The translations under genes were made by a program, and so were the position numbers. A DNA stretch of 10,449 nt, from contig JAEYJO010000065.1 of NCBI GenBank assembly GCA_023408815.1, positions 1-10,449 on the forward strand. The letters are read 5' to 3'. The stretch's first letter is position 1. Each line of letters begins with the position of its first letter. The stretch comes from Bacillota bacterium. Lineage in GTDB: Bacteria; Bacillota; Clostridia; Lachnospirales; Lachnospiraceae. Positions 1-5,591 of this stretch are shown piece by piece. The notes beneath the pieces were generated by a model, which worked only from the letters and a program-made list of their open reading frames with translations, was not told where the DNA came from and did not search any database.

Positions 1-1478
1 TTTTTCTTATCCATTGAGGGATTTTATATATTTGTGACCAGAAACCTGAATCAGTACCGTTCACGAGTCCTTTTCTTTCCTTTATTTTTGCCAGCTTCTT
101 TAAATTCATACAGGCAAAGGTAAGCCCGACTTTCATCTCCATCCGGGCTTTTCCAAACATCTGTGTATAGCGAAAACCATGATTCTCCTTCGCAGTTCCA
201 AATAATCTTTCTATGGTCTCTTTTCTCTTTGCATAGAGTTCTTTCATTCCATAAGTGTGACGGATTTCTTCACATCTTTCCAAGTACGGTTCCCGAATAT
301 GCCGTGTCACCGTTTTTACATGATCTTTGCTACCGGTACACCGGGAAAGGCAAGGACAGTTGCCACAGGTCTCCCCGCAGCTCCTATATTCCCGATACCC
401 ATTCCGGTTGGTGGTCTTATAGGTCAGGATTTTATCACCGGGACAAAGATAGCAGTCATAATACTCATCGTAAACATACTCGTACTTCTTGAAGAATCCT
501 TCTTTGGTCATGGGAGCCTTGTAAGGCAGGAGCGGACGGACCCCATCATCCATCAGAAGTTTTGCAATTGCTGGCGTTTTGTATCCGGCATCCGCCACTA
601 TTGTTTTTATTCCTATGTTTTTTTATCTTATCGTACAACTGCGGAAAGGTCCTGCTGTCATGTTCATTGCCCGGATGAATGGTATATCCAAGGATCCATC
701 CGTTTTTATCACAGGCGGTCTCCACGGCATAGGCAAATACATGCTTATGTTCCCCTTTGCGCAACCATCCGCTTTCCGGGTCTGAGGTGCTGCACTTTAT
801 GGTCTTGGTATCCACGAAAGAAGTCTTTTGACCTTCCTCGGAAGAGCTTCCACCGGAAGGGGGACCGGGATCGTCATCCTTGTCCTTTTCGCTGTTCTCC
901 TTCAGCGGATTCTTTCCATGGGCCTCCCGGTCCTGATTGATCTCTTTCTTTAGCAGCTCTTCGTAAAACAAAGCTTCCTCATGAGCGATCCGCTTTTGTA
1001 CCCTTTTATTGTTTGCCCTTGCTTTCACATGGGTGGCATCCACGAATACTTCGGTAGGGTCCACCAGCTGGTAACGGTAACACTCGGCCAGGATCCTTGC
1101 AAAGATCTGTTCAAAAAGATCCGTATCTTTGAACCGTCTGGTATAATTCTTTCCAAAAGTAGAAAAGTGGGGAACGGGATCCATCATATCCAGTCCAAGG
1201 AACCAGCGGTAAGCTACATTTACCTGAATCTCCTTACCGGTCTGGCGCATGCTTTTAATTCCATAGAGATACTGGATAAACGGAAGCTTGATCAACATGA
1301 CCGGATCCATACTGGGACGGCCGTTGTCCGGAGAGTAGGCTCCCTCCACCAGTCCATAGATAAAGTTCCAGTCAATGGCTTGGTCAATGATCCGCAAAAG
1401 GTGATCCTTTGGGACCATGTCATCCATACATAGGAAATGGATCTGTTCTCTTTTTTTATCTGCATTCTGAGTCATCAT
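1..1478 (-). pseudogene. IS1182-family DDE transposase, frameshifted and cut by the left window edge
   Basis: Transposase of an insertion sequence; it would bind the element's ends and catalyse strand transfer. The first part (to about 625) has the family's N-terminal region (GRPSMDPVMLIK, QYLYGIKSMRQT, VNVAYRWFLGLDM, VPHFSTFGKNYTRRF) and the first catalytic Asp in FVDATHVKARAN. Homology then continues one frame over without stops to position 1: KTIVADAGYKTPAIAKLL with the second Asp, a Cys-rich stretch (CYLCPGD, SCGETCGNCPCLSRC), and ERLFGTAKENHGFRYT with the catalytic Glu. The join is most natural at the 7-T run 618-624 (A7 in the gene), where removing one base gives KIKNIGIKTIVADAGY. The break separates the first Asp from the second Asp and the Glu, so the product should be inactive unless this is a sequencing error. 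I prefer the ATG at 1478, with AAGGCGG upstream; a GTG at 1490 is the alternative. The stop lies beyond the left edge; about 490 residues are visible, close to full family length. Confidence 0.9.
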
Positions 1479-1576
1479 GAGTATGCGCACCGCCTTATTT
1501 TGTTACTTCCATTGTACCAAAAAAGAGCCCGAAAGTCTGCATGTAGACTGAACTTTTGACTCTTTTTACAGAAAAA

Positions 1577-1596
1577 TCCCACGCAAGTGCGTGGGA
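1577..1596. repeat. GC-rich hairpin near the IS end
   Basis: Perfect 8-bp stem TCCCACGC / GCGTGGGA closing a 4-nt loop (AAGT). It lies about 100 bp upstream of the transposase start, in the element's leader. Hairpins in this position are known in several IS families to limit read-in expression of the transposase from outside promoters; that role is inferred here. It is followed by ACTTTG rather than a T-tract on the plus strand, but on the minus strand the sequence after it is TTTTTC, so a minus-strand terminator just ahead of the transposase is possible. Confidence 0.5.
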
Positions 1597-1613
1597 CTTT
1601 GTCTACAGTCTGG

Positions 1614-1638
1614 GAGCGGGATTCTTTGAATTCCGCTC
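1614..1638. repeat. Strong hairpin, 11-bp stem
   Basis: GAGCGGGATTC, a TTT loop, then GAATTCCGCTC: an 11-bp stem with a single G-T wobble. On the plus strand it is followed by TATTTGTTTG, a loose T-rich tail. It may be a weak terminator or part of the IS terminal structure. It lies outside any coding frame I can support. Confidence 0.45.
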
Positions 1639-1681
1639 TATTTGTTTGCCAGCCATGGGCGGAATCTAATGGGTTTAAGTC

Positions 1682-1878
1682 GTGTGTTCTGAAAGCTGTC
1701 ATCAGCTTGCCGGTTAAAGTCCGGTCAAGGTAATCGCCAGTGAGCCTTGTAGCAAGCCTCCAGTGCTTTTGGGTGACTGATTGTGCTGAAGCGAGGTATA
1801 CCTATGTGAAATAGGTGCAAATTAACAGTCCGTAACATTAAGTGAATTCTGTAGCATCGTTACCTTAGACCTCGAAAG
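1682..1878 (+). mobile_element. Structured non-coding segment, possible group II intron 5' fragment
   Basis: No gene is visible here, but the stretch is dense in short helices: AAGCTG/CAGCTT around a TCAT loop (about 1694-1709), CCGG/CCGG, CTTG/CAAG, and ACCTAT/ATAGGT around GTGAA (about 1799-1815). It begins with GTGTG at 1682, matching the GUGYG 5' end of group II introns, and its texture (purine-rich joins, GAAGCGAGG, stems with GNRA-like loops) resembles domain I. No reverse transcriptase, domain V or 3' end is seen, so this would be a truncated remnant. It ends abruptly at about 1878 where a decayed regulator begins. The intron identity comes from general resemblance and is uncertain; a fragment of another structured RNA is the alternative. 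Confidence 0.35.
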
Positions 1879-2433
1879 AGAGCAAGACTGATTTTGCGAT
1901 TATAGTTCCGGTCAATATATTTTATGACCTGAAAGATTTCTTCTTTGTATTTTACTTGTTTGGAGTCTTCTAAAATATCTGGCAGAAAAATTGCTTTTAT
2001 AGATAGGTTAACAAGACCGGACAGCTCCTCTAAGTTGGAACAATGCCAGATATTATCCTTGGATGCGGTTACAGGTGTGACCGGAGACATGGTAATGACC
2101 AGAATGATTGCAGACATACCGGTAAAGAAAACGGAAGCAAGATTCTGCTCTTTTTTCTCTTCTGAATTTTTCATAAAGGTGAAAACCTAATAGGAGAATA
2201 AGAATTCATCTGGAAAAAGACAGATGAGTCCTCTTACGTAAACCCATGACTAAAAGTCTATTTGTTACCTTTTGAAGGGAGGCGAGGTACGTATTGGAGA
2301 CTGTGCTCATACCACTTTTGATATCAACTATACCATAAGAGAAATTGTTGATATCAGTTTTTAATATTATAGTTAAACATAGAAATACCCTAATTATAAT
2401 AATCGTCTTTATAGAGTATGGGGGACAGATCAT
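1879..2433 (-). pseudogene. Decayed YesN/AraC-type transcriptional regulator remnant
   Basis: Two pieces in different frames on the minus strand look like successive parts of one AraC-family response regulator. Piece one (2433-2206) reads NNFSYGIVDIKSGMSTVSN then YLASLQKVTNRLLVMG, resembling the YesN linker pattern of a 'GIsd' motif, then 'sY..AL....' and a G. Piece two (2174 to about 1879) reads CSNLEELSGLVNLSIKAIF and then IFQVIKYIDRNYNRKISLA, which matches the first helix of an AraC helix-turn-helix domain. Homology stops at ISLA, at about 1878, so the DNA-binding domain is lost. The stretch between the pieces has at least one frame change and in-frame stops. No receiver domain is visible upstream. 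The product cannot be functional. YesN-type regulators usually sit beside oligosaccharide ABC transporters, which is inferred context only. Confidence 0.45.
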
Positions 2434-2480
2434 ATGAACCCTGTATTTTTTATGGACAAAGAATTAAGTATTAATCTACT
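2395..2480 (+). promoter_or_regulatory. Candidate promoter region for the fucosidase pair
   Basis: Two weak candidates precede the first fucosidase. One has a perfect -10 TATAAT at 2395-2400 but a poor -35. The other has TGGACA at 2453-2458 (5 of 6 matches to the -35 consensus), a 16-bp spacer and TCTACT at 2475-2480 (4 of 6), leaving a leader of about 25 nt. Neither is strong; AT richness makes chance matches likely. Confidence 0.25.
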
Positions 2481-2511
2481 AATTAAGAGTAAAAATAAGG
2501 AGATAATTTAA

Positions 2512-3828
2512 ATGGCGGAACACATTATGAAAGACGCGGAACTGGCGTCCATGCTGAAGGATCAGTTGAATAATGACAATAAAAGAGAAACTTCGTTGAC
2601 AGATGATGAAACGTTGCACCTTTCCGAAGAAGATATCAGATGGTGGAGGGACGCAAAGCTGGGCTTATTCATTCACTGGGGTCTCTATGCTATTGTTGGG
2701 AAAGGGGAATGGTCCTATTTTAACGAAAAAATTCCTGAAGATGATTACAGAAGGATTGCAGAGACACAATTTCATCCGGAGCTGTCTCCGAAAGAGATTG
2801 CGAGAGAGTGGATCAGCACCGCAAAAGAAACCGGAATGGAATATGCGGTCATGGTTACACGCCATCATGATGGTTTTTCTTTGTGGGACAGCAAGCATAG
2901 CTGGAAGGATTTTACAAGTGCCAAATTAGGACCAAAACAGGATTATGTCAAAGCATTCACGGAAGAATGCCGTGAAAATAATATTGGTGTCGGTCTGTAT
3001 TATTCACCGATGGACTGGCGTTTTCCGGGGTATTTTGATCCGGAGGGATTGCCGGAGAATGCTCAGTTAATGAAAGAACAGGCCTATAATCAATTGGAAG
3101 AACTCACAACCAATTACGGAAAGGTAGACATCATATGGTATGACGGAGGCTGGCTTGCGCATAAAGGGAATGATGCGGATGCCGCATGGTTCTGGGAACC
3201 GGTCAAGCTGAATAAGGAGATACGTTCTCATCAGTCCAAGATAATGGTTACTCCTCGTTCGGGTTATAAGGGAGATTTCAAATGCAATGAGGGATCACAG
3301 GAAGTGAAAGGCGGTATTGTATCCGGGCCATGGGAGAAATGTATGTCCATCTCATCCGCATGGGGATACATAGCGGAGGATAAATACTGGTCATCGGATT
3401 ATATCATTCGAATGCTGGTGAATGTAATATGCAGAGGAGGAAATCTACTGCTTAATGTCGGACCCGACCCGAACGGAAGAATACCAAAGCAAGCAAAAGT
3501 CGTACTTCAAGATCTTGGGAAATGGATAAAAGAAAATGGAGAGTCTGTTTATGGAACAAGGGGAGGAATCTGGGAACCGGTTGATGGTATTTATGGTTCG
3601 ACCTGTAAAAACGATGTTGTTTATCTGCACGTTCTTGATTGTGAAGCTTTTGAGAATACGGTTTTGGCGCCAATTGAATGCAAAATAACGGGAGCGTGCC
3701 TACTGAACAGGGAAAAGGTGGAATTCTCACAGGAAGAAGAGGGAATCCGCGTTCACATACCCGAATTTGTTAAGGCGGAGAAACAATTAGATACAATTAT
3801 AAAGATTTTTTTAAATACGGAATTATAA
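2512..3828 (+). CDS. Alpha-L-fucosidase, glycoside hydrolase family 29 (first of two)
   Basis: Retaining glycosidase (EC 3.2.1.51 type) that releases L-fucose from fucosylated oligosaccharides. The 438-residue protein has a GH29 (beta/alpha)8 domain from about residue 44: WWRDAKLGLFIHWGLY (44-59), VTRHHDGFSLWDSKHS (115-130), the nucleophile region VDIIWYDGGW with Asp211, PWEKCMSISSAWGY (273-286) with Glu275 as a possible acid/base candidate, and NLLLNVGPDPNGRIP (311-325). A short beta-rich C-terminal part follows. No signal peptide or membrane segment is present, so it should act in the cytoplasm on imported sugars. The start at ATG 2512 is supported by AAGGAG with a 9-nt gap. Residues 1-40 are an acidic, probably helical extension ahead of the catalytic domain that the second fucosidase lacks. 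It is followed after 23 bp by the second GH29 gene, so the two are probably co-transcribed. The family is sure; the linkage preference is unknown. Confidence 0.93.
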   Translation: MAEHIMKDAELASMLKDQLNNDNKRETSLTDDETLHLSEEDIRWWRDAKLGLFIHWGLYAIVGKGEWSYFNEKIPEDDYRRIAETQFHPELSPKEIAREWISTAKETGMEYAVMVTRHHDGFSLWDSKHSWKDFTSAKLGPKQDYVKAFTEECRENNIGVGLYYSPMDWRFPGYFDPEGLPENAQLMKEQAYNQLEELTTNYGKVDIIWYDGGWLAHKGNDADAAWFWEPVKLNKEIRSHQSKIMVTPRSGYKGDFKCNEGSQEVKGGIVSGPWEKCMSISSAWGYIAEDKYWSSDYIIRMLVNVICRGGNLLLNVGPDPNGRIPKQAKVVLQDLGKWIKENGESVYGTRGGIWEPVDGIYGSTCKNDVVYLHVLDCEAFENTVLAPIECKITGACLLNREKVEFSQEEEGIRVHIPEFVKAEKQLDTIIKIFLNTEL

Positions 3829-3851
3829 TAATTGAAAAGAGGAAAGTAATT

Positions 3852-5081
3852 ATGGCGAATAAAGAAAGAATTGCATGGTTTAATCAAAGCCGATTCGGAA
3901 TGTTCATTCACTGGGGCCTCTATTCCATACTCGGGCGAGGCGAGTGGGTAAAGTATTCGGAAGATATTCCGATGGAAGAGTACCGCTTACTGGCAGACCG
4001 ATTTAATCCTAAGGGGTTTCGTCCGAAGGAATGGGCGGCATTAGCCCGTGAAGCAGGAATGAAGTATATGGTAATGACTGCCAAACATCACGACGGATTT
4101 TGCTTATTTGACAGCAAATATACAGATTTCACATCAGTGAAAACAATTGCTGGACGGGATTTGATTGCGGAGTTTGTAGAGGCTTGCCGTGACGAAGGAC
4201 TGGGAGTGGGAATATATTTTTCCGTAAAAGACTGGAGCTTTCCGGCATATTTTAACGGCCCTGAAAATGATCCCGAGGGATGGGAACAACTGGTGAATCA
4301 TTTTCACAATCAGACTCTTGAATTAATGCAAAACTACGAAAAGATTGACGTATTATTTTATGACTGCAGCGACGATGCAAATTTTCGCGGCGGCTGGGGG
4401 GATAAAACACCGGATATATGGAAATCGGTGGAATTGAACGCAAAGGTGAGAAAATTGCAGCCTGATATTTTAATGAATGATAGATCCGGTATCAAAGGAG
4501 ATTATGGTACGCCCGAACAAACGATATTGCAGGAAGTTCATGATAAGGAAAGAATGTATGAAAGCTGTATCACAATGAATGATTCCTGGGGCTATAATCC
4601 TGCTGATATTAACTGGAAGAGCACAAAGCTGTTGTTAAGTCAGCTGGCAGCCTGTGCAGCCAAAGGCTGTAATTATTTACTCAATGTAGGACCGGATGAA
4701 AATGGAGTAATACCGGATGCGGCAGTTGAAAGGCTGAGAGAGATGGGAATGTGGATGAAGGTTCATGGGGAGGCGGTGTACGGTACGGAAATGATTCTTC
4801 CTAATTGGTGGGATTTTGGTGGCGGCGGAAGGATTACCACAAAGGATAATATAGTCTACATAATATTGACCGGTTGGAACTCATTAGGAGAAATCGTTGT
4901 AACATCACTAAGTAATAATGTTTTGTCGGCAACATTGATGGCTACAGGCTCAAAGCTGGAGGTAAGGCGGGAAGGCAGGCGGCTGTTCATCGGCGGATTG
5001 CCGTTACACAAACCGTTCCCGTGGGCAAATGTAATTCGGTTGGAATTGGAGGGCAGGGCACAAGCCCAATATTATTATTAA
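3852..5081 (+). CDS. Alpha-L-fucosidase, glycoside hydrolase family 29 (second of two)
   Basis: A second cytoplasmic GH29 fucosidase, 409 residues, clearly divergent from its neighbour. Seen motifs: FGMFIHWGLY (15-24), TAKHHDGFCLFDSKYTDFTS (76-95), nucleophile region IDVLFYDCSDD with Asp171, RMYESCITMNDSWGY (234-248) with Glu237 in the place of the neighbour's Glu275, and NYLLNVGPDENGVIP (274-288). Where the first enzyme has Gly-Gly after the catalytic Asp, this one has Cys-Ser, so the active-site pocket probably differs and the two may cut different linkages. The start ATG 3852 has AAGAGG 9 nt upstream. There is no signal peptide. The catalytic domain begins almost at residue 8, typical of minimal GH29 proteins. 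It lies 23 bp after the first fucosidase; no clear terminator follows it. Confidence 0.92.
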   Translation: MANKERIAWFNQSRFGMFIHWGLYSILGRGEWVKYSEDIPMEEYRLLADRFNPKGFRPKEWAALAREAGMKYMVMTAKHHDGFCLFDSKYTDFTSVKTIAGRDLIAEFVEACRDEGLGVGIYFSVKDWSFPAYFNGPENDPEGWEQLVNHFHNQTLELMQNYEKIDVLFYDCSDDANFRGGWGDKTPDIWKSVELNAKVRKLQPDILMNDRSGIKGDYGTPEQTILQEVHDKERMYESCITMNDSWGYNPADINWKSTKLLLSQLAACAAKGCNYLLNVGPDENGVIPDAAVERLREMGMWMKVHGEAVYGTEMILPNWWDFGGGGRITTKDNIVYIILTGWNSLGEIVVTSLSNNVLSATLMATGSKLEVRREGRRLFIGGLPLHKPFPWANVIRLELEGRAQAQYYY

Positions 5082-5118
5082 ACGTTCCGGCCGATTTACT
5101 ATTGTTCCATCTGAAGCT

Positions 5119-5438
5119 TTTCTTCAGGTAAAGGCGGCAGCGGTCGGAGTGGATGTAGAGGATATCCGGATCGCAAACGAGGCATTCGTACAAACAGTCA
5201 TCGGAGATGCCCCCGTGAATCATTCCGTTGGGAATGAATACACGGTCACCGGCATGGGCATTGCCGTATCGTCTAAAGTAAAGCAGAATAAGCCGTCTAA
5301 GATACGCACCAGTTCGTACTCCTTATGCCAGTGAAAAGGCATTTCATAGAGGGGATGATTAGAATCCGCATGATAGAATTCTACGGGAAATTCTTTGGAA
5401 CCATGCTGTTTGTTCTCATTATAATTCAAATAAAGCAT
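5119..5438 (-). pseudogene. AraC-family regulator remnant: sensor (cupin) part only, frameshifted
   Basis: The minus strand encodes the N-terminal ligand-binding half of an AraC/XylS regulator. It starts at ATG 5438: MLYLNYNENKQ, VEFYHADSNH, MPFHWHKEYELVRILDG and FCFTLDD, the typical 'HwHkEyEl...l.G' cupin signature. Near 5262-5268 the frame shifts, after which the family pattern resumes: NAHAGDRVFIPNGMIHGG, ISDDCLYECLVCDPDIL and RCRLYLKK. Resemblance ends at about 5119. The rest of the sensor and the whole helix-turn-helix domain are missing; the second-frame reading runs on into the antisense of the fucosidase end. It therefore cannot bind DNA. Facing away from fucI, it was probably the divergently transcribed fucose-locus regulator. 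A minus-strand TATAAT (5479-5484) lies about 40 bp upstream of its start. Confidence 0.75.
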
Positions 5439-5481
5439 AGGAAAATCCCTATAAGTGAATATCGTTATAGTTTATGCTATT

Positions 5482-5514
5482 ATATCACAATTTCTTTTTA
5501 AAAACGAGTGATAT
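5482..5514. promoter_or_regulatory. Inverted repeat in the fucI / regulator intergenic region, possible operator
   Basis: ATATCAC (5482-5488) and GTGATAT (5508-5514) form a perfect 7-bp inverted repeat with a 19-bp spacer, so the arm centres are 26 bp apart. It overlaps the -10-like TATAAT of the minus strand (5479-5484) and lies between the regulator remnant and fucI. It may be the old operator or part of the divergent promoters. The DNA is AT-rich, so chance cannot be excluded. Confidence 0.3.
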
Positions 5515-5540
5515 TATTATGTTAAGAAGCAAAATCATGC

Positions 5541-5567
5541 GTTACTGAAAACGGAGTGAACAGTAAC
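5541..5567 (+). promoter_or_regulatory. Inverted repeat overlapping a cre-like site in the fucI leader
   Basis: GTTACTG (5541-5547) and CAGTAAC (5561-5567) are perfect 7-bp inverted arms with a 13-nt spacer, ending 8 nt before the fucI ribosome site. Overlapping it, TGAAAACGGAGTGA (5546-5559) fits the catabolite-responsive element core TGNAANCGNWNNCA except for G in place of C at the next-to-last base. It could be a CcpA or LacI-family operator, giving repression by preferred sugars, or a leader hairpin. This is a prediction from pattern only. Confidence 0.35.
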
Positions 5568-5591
5568 AAAATAATAAGGAGGTATTAAATT

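Larger units (their letters stand above)
1..1680 (-). mobile_element. IS1182-family insertion sequence, partial; inner end not defined
   Basis: The transposase and the non-coding stretch upstream of it (1491 to somewhere between 1600 and 1680) belong to one insertion sequence. Only one end lies in the window, so terminal inverted repeats and target duplication cannot be read. The end given here is an outer bound, set by the start of the different structured segment at 1682. The region 1491-1680 has no convincing gene; it holds two strong hairpins, listed separately. Confidence 0.6.

Noticed and set aside
618..624. Programmed -1 ribosomal frameshift in the transposase
   Set aside because: A -1 slip at this A-run reads a stop (ACA TAG) immediately; only a +1 shift restores the protein, and IS1182 elements are not known to me to use one.
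257..940. Long open frame on the plus strand (227 codons) and others at 163-492 and 981-1433
   Set aside because: They are antisense to the well-conserved transposase; their translations show no family pattern and there is no ribosome site.
5111..5127. CTGAAG/CTTCAG hairpin after the second fucosidase as a terminator
   Set aside because: It has a short 6-bp stem of modest GC and no T-tract after it on either strand, and it falls inside the regulator remnant's coding sequence.
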